DNA from: Muribaculaceae bacterium | Lineage (GTDB): Bacteria; Bacteroidota; Bacteroidia; Bacteroidales; Muribaculaceae | Direction: 5' to 3' | NCBI GenBank assembly: GCA_902836725.1 | Contig: CADFRV010000164.1 | Span: 1-5,942, forward strand | DNA: 5,942 nt | Shown: positions 1 through 5,942 of the stretch, one piece after another | How the letters are laid out: every line of letters starts with the position of its first letter | How positions within the stretch are numbered: position 1 is the first letter of the stretch | Position numbers and translations under genes: made by a program | The notes under the pieces: model-generated | Databases searched by the model: none | What the model was told of the DNA's origin: nothing | The model's input: the letters and a program-made list of their open reading frames with translations, nothing else

Positions 1-146
1 CAGTGGCCCACCAGACACTCGAGGACAACACCGTGACACTGCGCGAGCGCGACTCCATGGAGCAGAAGCGTGTGAAGATCGAGGATCTGCATACCCTCAT
101 ACATGACCGAGTGAGCCTCAACAGCCTCCTGCGCAAGCTCGCATGA
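1..146 (+). CDS. glyS: Glycine--tRNA ligase, C-terminal end only (5' truncated by window)
   Basis: This is the last 47 codons of a gene that enters from the left, read in the frame beginning at base 3 and ending at TGA 144-146. The fragment contains DNTVTLRERDSMEQKRV followed by a helix ending in SLLRKLA. The pattern 'TVT(L/I)R(E/D)RD(S/T)M.Q.RV' is typical of the C-terminal anticodon-binding domain of dimeric class II glycyl-tRNA synthetases, the cytoplasmic enzyme that charges tRNA-Gly with glycine. The catalytic core lies outside the window, so activity cannot be judged. The symbol could be glyS or glyQS depending on naming scheme. Identification rests on this short tail. Histidyl- and prolyl-tRNA synthetases share the same anticodon-binding fold and are the main alternatives, but their tails do not carry this RDRDSMEQ-like signature. 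The next gene starts 53 bases downstream on the same strand. Confidence 0.82.
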   Translation, partial: VAHQTLEDNTVTLRERDSMEQKRVKIEDLHTLIHDRVSLNSLLRKLA

Positions 147-199
147 CGCCGGGGGCGCGGTAGTCTCGCACCCAAACATTTTAACAAACAGAAAGAACA

Positions 200-814
200 A
201 TGAAAAAAGGTACGATAACAGGCATAGTGATAGCTGCCCTCCTGGTGTTTCTCTTCGCCGGCGGTTGCTCTTCATACAACGGCATGGTGGATGCCGACCA
301 GGCTGTGGAGAAGCAGTGGGGCAACGTGCAGAACCAGTATCAGCGCCGCGCCGACCTTATCCCCAATCTGGTGTCAACCGTCAAGGGATATTCCGAGCAT
401 GAGGCCAACACCCTGGAGAGTGTGACACGCGCACGCGCCGGGCTGACCGAGGCTTACAATGCCGCACAGACCGCAAGCGCCGAGACCAAAGGTACCGCCC
501 CCGAAAACCTGCAGCAGTTCCAGCAGGCGCAGGAGAAGCTGCAGAGCGCCCTGGGCATATATGTGAACGCTGTGCGCGAGGCATATCCCGACCTGAAAGC
601 CAACCAGAACTTCCTCGACCTCCAGGCACAGCTCGAAGGTACCGAGAACCGCATCTCCACCGAGCGAACACGCTACAACGAGGCTGTGGAGACCTACAAT
701 AAGAAAGTGCTCCGTTTCCCCGGACGCCTTTTCGCTTCGATTTTCAATTTCGATGCGAAACAGATGTTCGAGGCCGACCAGTCGGCGCAGAGTGCCCCGA
801 AGGTTGAATTTTGA
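200..814 (+). CDS. lemA: LemA family protein
   Basis: This 204-residue protein is close to the usual LemA length. The N-terminus has two lysines and a hydrophobic stretch (about residues 5-22) ending in AGGC at Cys23. That could be a somewhat atypical lipobox or simply a membrane anchor. The family hallmark QRRADLIPNLV lies at residues 48-58, followed by TVKGY and a helical body. The second conserved block runs from about 128 to 168 (AYPDLKAN, NFLDLQAQLEGTENRI, RYNEAVETYN). The middle part (about 85-120) is rich in Ala, Gln and Glu and is probably helical or coiled coil. LemA proteins form a helical bundle facing the periplasm, and their molecular role is still poorly defined. In many Bacteroidetes lemA is followed by TPM-domain (YgcG-like) genes; here it is followed by an FKBP gene. 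The ATG at 200 is preceded by an A-rich leader (AACAAACAGAAAGAACA) rather than a Shine-Dalgarno sequence, as is common in this phylum. Confidence 0.93.
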   Translation: MKKGTITGIVIAALLVFLFAGGCSSYNGMVDADQAVEKQWGNVQNQYQRRADLIPNLVSTVKGYSEHEANTLESVTRARAGLTEAYNAAQTASAETKGTAPENLQQFQQAQEKLQSALGIYVNAVREAYPDLKANQNFLDLQAQLEGTENRISTERTRYNEAVETYNKKVLRFPGRLFASIFNFDAKQMFEADQSAQSAPKVEF

Positions 815-830
815 TTTCAATTAGTCTACA

Positions 831-1382
831 GTGAAGAAACTACTTTATATGGCCGCGCTGATGCTCGCCGCCGCGGGTGTGACAGCGTGCAGCGAGACCG
901 ACGCATACGACGTGTATGAAGACTACAGCGAGTGGCGCGGGGAAAACGACACCTGGCTCAGCGAGCAGGAATCTCTTCTCGACAAAGACGGGAAGCCGTT
1001 CTATTCCCGCCTTTCGCCGGTGTGGGCGCCAAACGAATATGTGCTCATACACTGGTTCAACGACCGCGACGAGACTGAGGGTAACCTCAGCCCGATGCTT
1101 ACCTCATGGGTGACGACAAAATACAATCTGTATCTGTGCGACGATACCCGTGTGGACACCTCTGAAAACCAGGAGAACGGTGAGTTTACCGCGCAGCTCA
1201 GCACCATGATCTCAGGATGGAAGATAGCGATGATGAACATGCATGTGGGCGACACGGTGCAGCTTGTGGTACCCTACGCCTCTGCCTACGGCATCTCCTC
1301 CACCCCCTCTATCCCCCCCTTCTCGGTTCTGAGGTTCAATGTGCGCCTCGCCGACATTCCCGCTTACGAGGTGCGTCCCTGA
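831..1382 (+). CDS. FKBP-type peptidyl-prolyl cis-trans isomerase, lipoprotein
   Basis: This is a 183-residue predicted lipoprotein with a C-terminal FKBP fold, expected to catalyse cis-trans isomerisation of X-Pro bonds in the cell envelope. The GTG at 831 is chosen because it supplies a textbook lipoprotein signal: MKKLL, a hydrophobic core, and VTAC with Cys20. A start at the internal ATG (849) would lose the basic n-region. After Cys20 come Ser, Glu, Thr, Asp, an acidic run that resembles Bacteroidetes surface-export signals. FKBP landmarks are the VDTS segment (residues 108-111, where FKBP12 has Phe-Asp), ISGWKIAM (Trp130, the floor of the pocket), M..GD (138-141), VPYASAYG (Tyr153), IPP (161-163) and the final strand LRFNVRLADI. 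Most pocket residues are kept; the Phe of the Phe-Asp pair is Val108. About 85 residues before the domain are unassigned. The gene lies 16 bases after lemA, so the two are probably co-transcribed. No Shine-Dalgarno sequence precedes the start. Confidence 0.85.
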   Translation: MKKLLYMAALMLAAAGVTACSETDAYDVYEDYSEWRGENDTWLSEQESLLDKDGKPFYSRLSPVWAPNEYVLIHWFNDRDETEGNLSPMLTSWVTTKYNLYLCDDTRVDTSENQENGEFTAQLSTMISGWKIAMMNMHVGDTVQLVVPYASAYGISSTPSIPPFSVLRFNVRLADIPAYEVRP

Positions 1383-1424
1383 TCCCCTCTGTCGGATTGC
1401 CTGATGAACATTTCATACCATATC

Positions 1425-1480
1425 CAATAGTGTCATTGTGCCTGTTATCGCCGCGCAATGACACTATTGTTTGATAACAG
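1425..1480. repeat. Two interlocked perfect inverted repeats (A-B-A'-B'), possible terminator or structured RNA
   Basis: Arm A (CAATAGTGTCATTG, 1425-1438) is the exact reverse complement of A' (CAATGACACTATTG, 1456-1469). Arm B (CTGTTATC, 1442-1449) is the exact reverse complement of B' (GATAACAG, 1473-1480). B lies inside the A/A' loop and B' outside it, giving a pseudoknot-type order. The spacers are 3, 6 and 3 bases. A 3-base loop can hardly cross a full 14-bp stem, so the two pairings are more likely alternatives, or partial, than simultaneous. A short T run (1488-1492) follows B' by seven bases. Since the structure lies 43 bases after the FKBP stop and 83 bases before the esterase start, it could be the terminator of the lemA-FKBP unit, a leader element of the esterase, or a protein-binding site. 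The arms are certain from the sequence; the function is inferred. Confidence 0.8.
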
Positions 1481-1562
1481 ACCATTCTTTTTCTGTGCCG
1501 TGATGTGCTGCTGCGCGCTCCGGCCAAGTTTCAACATACATTATTATTATCATTGACATACC

Positions 1563-3242
1563 ATGAGTCTGAGAACTGAATTTCAAGTAAAGGCAGCCAC
1601 CGTGCTTTTGTCGGCTGCCGTGACCGTGCCTTGTTTACAATCAGCTGAACGCGTGCCGGTATTTATTGTGGCCGGCCAGTCGAACAGCGACGGGCGTGTG
1701 CCTGATACCGATGTGCCTTATTATGCCGATTTCAGCAACTGTATGTACAGTTACGCCGACGGCACTACTTTCCGCGACGGAGCTTTTGAGACTTACACCC
1801 CCTACACACTTGTGAACGGCGATTCAAAACGCTTCGGTTATGATGCATTCGTGTACCATTATATCGGGCAGGCTACCGGTGGTAAATTCTATGTAGTCAA
1901 GGAGACATTGGGCGGCACGGCGATCGATCCCTCATGCGCCAATTCCAACAACGGCTTTTTCTGGAGCTGCGATCCTGTGTGGTACGACGCACAGACCGCT
2001 TCAAGCGAGGGCGGAAAGTCGCTGATGAAATCGTTTGAACGCTCGTTCAAGGCTTGTGTCGAGAATACGCTGGGCGCGATCGAAGGCGGATATGAGGTGA
2101 AAGCCATATTATGGCACCAGGGTGAGAGCGATTCAACTTACGATGGTCCCCTGAACTATTACAGTAACCTCTCGACCCTGATAAATCACATGCGCGGTTT
2201 CATTGCTGAAGCTACCGGAAACGAGGCATACCGAAACATCCCGTTCATAATGGGAACCGTGCCTCACCGCAGCCGGCAGTACAATGCCGATGTGGAGGCT
2301 GCCCAAAGACGCATAGCTTCGGAGGACAGGAATGTATACCTGATAGATATGTCGGGGCAGACGCTCCAGAAAGACATGCTGCACTTCGATGCTACAAGCG
2401 CCGAGTATATGGCGGTGAATGTGATAAGAAAGCTTGTGGATCTTGACATCATACCTGAGGTCACCACTTGGCCCGATCTGGAGGTGACAGACGATGTACT
2501 GATCAATCCCGACTTCGAGATCAACCGTGCGGGAGAGGTGAATCCGGCCGGAAATGTGGACAGGGGCATACCTTATGGATGGGAATCTACGGGAGAGCTC
2601 AAACCAAACGCATCCGGGGCGATGTCTTACGGCATAAACAATGACGGGGCCAATCTTCACGGAGACAATCTGTGCTGGATAAATTCCAGTCCGATGCCCG
2701 AGTTTTTTGAACTGTCGCAGACCATTCCCGCCGGTAAACTGGTTCCGGGAGAATATGAGGTGCGGTGTAAACTGTGGGTAGAGGTAGCCAAGAAGAACAA
2801 CTGCCGCATGTTTGCAAACGATTGTGTGCAATATTTCGGCTATGAGGCAGACTATGGCAACCTGCTTGTGCCTGGCGAAGATGCTACCTATGCCGACTAC
2901 CCCGGAGGCCAGAACGGCAATTTCGTCCTCAGGAATATGCGTGTGAGAGTGAAAGTCAACGAGGGAGACGACCTTAAGATCGGTATACGCTCAAGTTGTC
3001 TTAAAAATGACGGTACCAAGTCAAAGGATAACGCCGGATGGTTCAAACTTGATGAATTCCGTGTGTTCCGCATAGGATCTTCGTCAGGTTCCGGGATCGG
3101 GGAAATCCATGCTGTTAATTCAACATGGAACACCCCGGGTGTGTACGACATGGAAGGCAGATTGTTGCGCCGCGACAATCATACAACCGGATTGCCGTCA
3201 GGCATATATGTGGTCAATGGCAAGAAAACCATCGTGAAGTGA
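1563..3242 (+). CDS. Secreted SGNH/SASA-family carbohydrate O-acetylesterase with C-terminal jelly-roll-like module and T9SS-like tail
   Basis: This 559-residue protein probably removes acetyl esters from a glycan outside the cytoplasm. Residues 1-29 form a signal peptide (basic n-region, AATVLLSAAVTV core, likely cleavage after QSA). The catalytic domain spans about 31-295 and shows the sialate O-acetylesterase (SASA/CE6-like) blocks: VFIVAGQSN with nucleophile Ser40, LGGTAID (116-122) for the oxyanion hole, WHQGESDS (184-191), and DMLH with Asp271 and His274. Residues about 311-505 begin with LINPDFE and look like a beta-sandwich, galactose-binding-type module that may bind carbohydrate. 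A Ser/Gly linker (507-513) follows. The last 40 residues, GVYDMEGRLL...LPSGIYVVNGKKTIVK, resemble a Por secretion tail. The substrate is unknown; acetylated xylan, pectin, sialic acid or a bacterial polysaccharide are all possible. The ATG at 1563 follows an A/T-rich leader with TTATTATTAT and no Shine-Dalgarno sequence. I see no PUL genes (susC/D) nearby. Base composition appears less GC-rich than in lemA. Confidence 0.85.
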   Translation: MSLRTEFQVKAATVLLSAAVTVPCLQSAERVPVFIVAGQSNSDGRVPDTDVPYYADFSNCMYSYADGTTFRDGAFETYTPYTLVNGDSKRFGYDAFVYHYIGQATGGKFYVVKETLGGTAIDPSCANSNNGFFWSCDPVWYDAQTASSEGGKSLMKSFERSFKACVENTLGAIEGGYEVKAILWHQGESDSTYDGPLNYYSNLSTLINHMRGFIAEATGNEAYRNIPFIMGTVPHRSRQYNADVEAAQRRIASEDRNVYLIDMSGQTLQKDMLHFDATSAEYMAVNVIRKLVDLDIIPEVTTWPDLEVTDDVLINPDFEINRAGEVNPAGNVDRGIPYGWESTGELKPNASGAMSYGINNDGANLHGDNLCWINSSPMPEFFELSQTIPAGKLVPGEYEVRCKLWVEVAKKNNCRMFANDCVQYFGYEADYGNLLVPGEDATYADYPGGQNGNFVLRNMRVRVKVNEGDDLKIGIRSSCLKNDGTKSKDNAGWFKLDEFRVFRIGSSSGSGIGEIHAVNSTWNTPGVYDMEGRLLRRDNHTTGLPSGIYVVNGKKTIVK

Positions 3243-3289
3243 CCACCTGATGTATACGCCCCGTCATCTATTTTTGACTGACATATAAT

Positions 3290-3332
3290 GTTGTCCCCGC
3301 GAGCCGCCGGAAGTGGCGTGCCAAACGACAAC
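3290..3332. terminator. Imperfect nested hairpin between convergent genes, possible bidirectional terminator
   Basis: The outer arms GTTGTC (3290-3295) and GACAAC (3327-3332) are perfect reverse complements. They enclose an inner GC-rich stem, GCCGCC (3303-3308) with GGCGTGC (3315-3321), which pairs with one bulged T around the loop GGAAGT. The structure lies 47 bases after the esterase stop and 80 bases beyond the stop of the minus-strand SGNH gene, where a shared terminator would be expected. Neither side has a clean T run directly after the stem, so this is not a classical intrinsic terminator. The call rests on position and pairing only. Confidence 0.35.
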
Positions 3333-3381
3333 CCCACACCATCGCGGTAAACCGGATGTAACAATCCATTCGGGCGTAGAG

Positions 3382-3400
3382 GCAGGCTGTGACCGCCTGC
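3382..3400 (-). terminator. Short GC-rich hairpin just after the SGNH gene, weak terminator candidate
   Basis: GCAGGC (3382-3387) and GCCTGC (3395-3400) are perfect reverse complements around a 7-base loop. Read on the minus strand, the hairpin begins 12 bases after the stop codon of the SGNH-like gene, a typical place for a terminator or 3'-end stabilising stem. No T run follows it on that strand, so efficient intrinsic termination is doubtful. A 6-bp GC stem of this kind can also arise by chance. Confidence 0.25.
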
Positions 3401-3412
3401 ACATCACTTGTT

Positions 3413-4471
3413 TCACTTCCTGTAGGCTTGCTCCATGTACCGGCAGGCAAGGCGCGGGCGGTAATGGATAGTGTCATAGAAGTTCGACAGATCGGATTGC
3501 TCCGCACGGAAGTCACGCGAGAGATTCACGAACCGCTCGCCGAAAACGTTTCCGAGCACCCGCTCATCCAGATCGGGAAGCAGATAAAGTTTCGGTGTCG
3601 GTGCAAGGATTACCCGGTAATCAGCGCCGTTGCGCGCGAGTATGGCGGCAATGGTTTCAAGATCGCGTTTCTCCCCAGTGCCGATCTGCGGCGGGAGCAT
3701 CTTGTAAGGGGCGTCGGGAGGGAGAAAGCGGTGCTGAATGTTGTCCCCATGAAACGATGCAGCCCCGTCGTCAAGCCTACGGTCCCATTCAGGCATCAGC
3801 TCCTCGTTTACCCTTGCATCATACACGATAGGCTGAGGACTGAAAACCGGCACATCGGTGCGCTCCTCCCTGCGCCCTGTGAATTCATATACAAGCAAGG
3901 GAGAGAGATAGCGGAAATTGGCGAACCCGCTGAAATATCTGTAATGGAATGAGAGGAAATAAGGCACCCCTCCCATCTCCACAGCAGGAGGCACAAGTGT
4001 GGAGAGGTTTTCAGGATCATACTCCATCCCGAAAACCTCAGGCGCGAAAACAATGAGCACATTGCGCAACTCCGCTCTTTCTGCCTCAAGATATTCCAGG
4101 AACTTCCGCAGTGTCCCTACCGTCTGGCCTGAGCTGTCAATGTGTATAGGCCGGGATCCTTCCGGCAAATACCGCATCCACTCCCTCACAGGATACGCAC
4201 ACGATACAGACGATCCCATGATGAATGAATCATATTTCTGACGCGCCACACCGCGCGCGTATGCCTGCACCGAAAGCATCCCTTTGTTAAGTCCGAGGCG
4301 GTCATCAAACGGATTGTCGTGCCAGCGCAGCACTTTGAAAGGATCCAACGCCAGATAGGTACACACCATAACGAGCAACGGCAATGCAGCCATCGCCCCG
4401 GCATACATCAGGAAGCGCCACAAGGAGCGTTTACCGCGCTCAGAACTGGAAATAAAGAAACGTGGTGCCAT
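3413..4471 (-). CDS. Membrane-anchored SGNH-like protein, putative partner of the upstream MBOAT O-acyltransferase
   Basis: This is a 352-residue protein counted from the ATG at 4471. A GTG lies directly before it at 4474 and could be used instead; no Shine-Dalgarno sequence favours either. A basic N-terminus (SSSERGKRS) leads into one membrane segment at about residues 18-42, so the rest is expected outside the cytoplasm. SGNH-like marks are FIMGSSVS (Ser88 as probable nucleophile), the strand VLIVFAPEVFGM, the strand YRVILAPTPKLY, and near the C-terminus FYDTIHY with Asp333 and His336 in a DxxH arrangement. Anchored proteins of this shape paired with an MBOAT (AlgJ/AlgX with AlgI, DltD with DltB, PatB with PatA) transfer acyl groups from the membrane protein to an extracytoplasmic polymer. 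The start overlaps the MBOAT gene by 32 bases, suggesting coupled translation. I infer acetyl transfer to a surface polysaccharide. The acceptor is unknown, and a hydrolase role is not excluded. Confidence 0.72.
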   Translation of the reverse strand: MAPRFFISSSERGKRSLWRFLMYAGAMAALPLLVMVCTYLALDPFKVLRWHDNPFDDRLGLNKGMLSVQAYARGVARQKYDSFIMGSSVSCAYPVREWMRYLPEGSRPIHIDSSGQTVGTLRKFLEYLEAERAELRNVLIVFAPEVFGMEYDPENLSTLVPPAVEMGGVPYFLSFHYRYFSGFANFRYLSPLLVYEFTGRREERTDVPVFSPQPIVYDARVNEELMPEWDRRLDDGAASFHGDNIQHRFLPPDAPYKMLPPQIGTGEKRDLETIAAILARNGADYRVILAPTPKLYLLPDLDERVLGNVFGERFVNLSRDFRAEQSDLSNFYDTIHYRPRLACRYMEQAYRK

Positions 4472-5942
4472 CACTAACAGGAGGTAAACGGAGCAATCCG
4501 TAGGTAAGAATCAACAGGTAAAGCGACATATACAGCGCCATGCGCACAACACGCGACGCGGGCAACGGGAAAGGACAACTTTCCCACCGCAGTGTCCGTG
4601 TCTCCCACTCAAAACAGTACATCACCAGTGCGAGAAGCAGATAAAGGTGATACCATGCCATAGCGGGAAAAACATATGCGACCGCCAGAAACACCGCACC
4701 CGAAACTATCGGCAGAAACATGTGCGGAATATTTACCTGACGGCGCCCGCAATGCGGCCGCCTCCCCATAAGGAACCGCACGCACCGGAAAACCATATTC
4801 ACACCGATCACGGCCATCATCGACAACGGCACTATGTAGCGCCAGCACAATTCTATTGCAGCTGAAATGTCACCGTCAAGCCTGAAAGGAACCAGAAGAA
4901 CCGCGAAAAGGGAGAACGTGGCGAATATACGCGGGAAATCCCATATGCCAGGTTCCGGACCTCCCCGGAAGCTGGCATAGCCAAGACGTTTCTGCAACCA
5001 GTAGAAGAGACCGCATGCCGCTCCCCACAACACAAATCCCCACCCTGCCCCATGCCATAGCCCGGAGACAAGAAACACCGCCATGACATTCAGAAAATGG
5101 CGCGTACGCCCTTTCCGGGAACCTCCGAGGGGAATATACAGATAATCGGTAAACCATCTTGTGAGCGAGATATGCCACCGTCTCCAGAACTCCACGAAAT
5201 TTCTGGCGATATAGGGACGGTTGAAATTCTGCGTGAGATCCACCCCGAGCATACGCGCCGATCCTGCGGCGATATCGCAGTAGCCGGAGAAATCACAATA
5301 AAGCTGCAGGGCGAAAAGCATCGCCGCAAGGTAGCATCTCAGGGGATCTGCCTCCCCTGAGAGACACTGTCCGTAATACCCGTCCACAACAAACCCGCAC
5401 GGATCTGCCACCGCCACCTTCTTGAAAAGTCCCCACAGGATAAGCCTGAGCCCGGCCACACCATCGCGCCACCGCCAACGGTTTACCCGGTCGAGCTGAG
5501 GAAGCAGAGCTGAGGCACGCTCGATAGGACCCGCCACAAGTTGCGGGGAATATGCGATGAAAGTAGCAAAAAGTATCAGGCTGCGTGCCGGCTTTATATC
5601 GCCGCGCCACACATCCACCGTATATCCTATGGCCTGGAAAGTATAGAAAGATATGCCCACCGGGAGGAGCACGTCAAGGGTAAACCAGTCCATTTCCCAC
5701 CCCAACATCCGCATCAGCCACCGGATATTCTCGCTGAAAAAACCGAAATATTTGAACAGTGCGAGCACCGACAGATTCAGCACGATATTGCATACCGGCC
5801 ATATTGCCGTCCGCCGTTTTTCGGTAAGCCTTGCGGTATAATAGGTAGAAAGTGTTGTCAGTATTATCAGTGAGAGAAACCTCCAGTCCCATGCCCCGTA
5901 AAACAGATAACTGACACAGAGCACAAGAAGATTCTGCCGGCG
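4440..5942 (-). CDS. AlgI-type MBOAT family membrane O-acyltransferase (5' truncated by window)
   Basis: The frame stays open to the window edge (RRQNLLVLCVSYLFYGAWDW), and this family usually begins with a further membrane segment before the RxQNLxLLxASYxFYG motif. The true start is therefore probably a few tens of codons outside, and the GTG at 5924 is not the start. Counting from that GTG codon, conserved blocks are LLPVGISFYTFQAIGYTVDV (86-105), PQLVAGPIER (127-136), the LQLYCDFSGYCDIA block (206-219), FNRPYIARNFVEFWRRWHISL (His251) and LYIPLGGSRKGRTR. GLWHGAGW follows, with the invariant MBOAT histidine His291 (codon at 5052-5054). The protein ends in YFQF, a common AlgI-family ending. 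Many hydrophobic segments mark an integral membrane protein. Family members pass an acyl group, usually acetyl from acetyl-CoA, across the membrane for O-acylation of a glycan. The overlapping downstream SGNH gene is the likely transfer partner. No truncation or frameshift is visible inside the sequenced part. Confidence 0.92.
   Translation of the reverse strand, partial: RRQNLLVLCVSYLFYGAWDWRFLSLIILTTLSTYYTARLTEKRRTAIWPVCNIVLNLSVLALFKYFGFFSENIRWLMRMLGWEMDWFTLDVLLPVGISFYTFQAIGYTVDVWRGDIKPARSLILFATFIAYSPQLVAGPIERASALLPQLDRVNRWRWRDGVAGLRLILWGLFKKVAVADPCGFVVDGYYGQCLSGEADPLRCYLAAMLFALQLYCDFSGYCDIAAGSARMLGVDLTQNFNRPYIARNFVEFWRRWHISLTRWFTDYLYIPLGGSRKGRTRHFLNVMAVFLVSGLWHGAGWGFVLWGAACGLFYWLQKRLGYASFRGGPEPGIWDFPRIFATFSLFAVLLVPFRLDGDISAAIELCWRYIVPLSMMAVIGVNMVFRCVRFLMGRRPHCGRRQVNIPHMFLPIVSGAVFLAVAYVFPAMAWYHLYLLLALVMYCFEWETRTLRWESCPFPLPASRVVRMALYMSLYLLILTYGLLRLPPVSDGTTFLYFQF

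Noticed and set aside
374..820. Long open frame of 148 codons antisense to lemA
   Set aside because: It lies entirely opposite a well-supported gene. Its protein is Leu/Gly-rich with no recognisable domain or signal, as expected from the shadow of a GC-rich codon pattern.
1425..1469. Invertible promoter or recombinase site flanked by the 14-bp inverted repeat
   Set aside because: Only 17 bases lie between the arms, far shorter than known invertible promoter segments of Bacteroides, and no recombinase gene is in the window.
1465..1473. TATTGTTTG as a possible Bacteroidetes -7 element for the esterase
   Set aside because: It has three rather than two bases between TA and TTTG, overlaps the inverted-repeat arm, and lacks a convincing TTTG element at the right distance upstream.
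2133..2831. Open frame of 232 codons antisense to the esterase
   Set aside because: The sense frame carries a full set of SGNH motifs and the signal peptide. The antisense product has no coherent domain.
3274..3289. TTGACT followed by TATAAT, resembling a sigma-70 promoter
   Set aside because: The spacing is only 4 bases instead of about 17, the site points into a convergent intergenic region, and Bacteroidetes use a different -33/-7 consensus (TTTG / TAnnTTTG).
3287..3748. 12-base direct repeat AATGTTGTCCCC at 3287-3298 and 3737-3748
   Set aside because: About one repeat of this length is expected by chance in a window of this size. One copy is inside the SGNH coding region and there is no related structure.
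3389..3952. Open frame of 187 codons on the plus strand opposite the SGNH gene
   Set aside because: It is an antisense shadow. The minus-strand frame has the membrane anchor, GSS and DxxH motifs and overlaps the MBOAT gene as an operon partner would.
4479..4485. AGGAGGT on the plus strand, a perfect Shine-Dalgarno sequence
   Set aside because: It lies opposite two well-supported minus-strand genes, and no ATG or plausible gene follows at the right distance on the plus strand.

Overview
The window looks like chromosomal DNA from a gut-type Bacteroidales bacterium, in the Muribaculaceae / Prevotellaceae / Bacteroides range. This is inferred from several signs: the start codons lack Shine-Dalgarno sequences and sit behind A/T-rich leaders; there is a Bacteroidetes-style FKBP lipoprotein; a secreted esterase ends in a Por-secretion-tail-like segment (GVYDMEGR...LPSGIYVVNGKK); and the GC content is moderately high. 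No species can be named from this sequence alone. No tRNA, rRNA, CRISPR array, insertion sequence or phage gene is visible.

Plus strand, 1-1382: a compact housekeeping cluster. It holds the last codons of glycyl-tRNA synthetase, then a LemA-family membrane or lipoprotein, then 16 bases later an FKBP-type peptidyl-prolyl isomerase lipoprotein that starts at GTG. After the FKBP gene, a 180-base intergenic stretch carries two interlocked perfect inverted repeats (14 bp and 8 bp, order A-B-A'-B'). This is the most unusual non-coding structure in the window.

Plus strand, 1563-3242: a secreted 559-residue SGNH/SASA-family carbohydrate O-acetylesterase. It has a C-terminal jelly-roll-like module and a T9SS-like tail. 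Its base composition appears somewhat less GC-rich than that of its neighbours.

Minus strand, 5942-3413: a translationally overlapping pair. The first gene, cut by the window edge, is an AlgI-type MBOAT membrane O-acyltransferase. The second is a membrane-anchored SGNH-like protein with GSS and DxxH motifs, resembling AlgJ/AlgX/DltD/PatB-type partners. Together they look like an export-and-acylate module that O-acetylates a surface or secreted polysaccharide. The esterase and this pair converge on a 170-base intergenic region with two weak hairpins that may serve as terminators.

The window therefore places a predicted acetyl remover next to a predicted acetyl adder. Whether they act on the same glycan cannot be told from sequence. 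I do not see clear evidence for a wholly new system. The best leads are the interlocked repeats and the MBOAT/SGNH pair.
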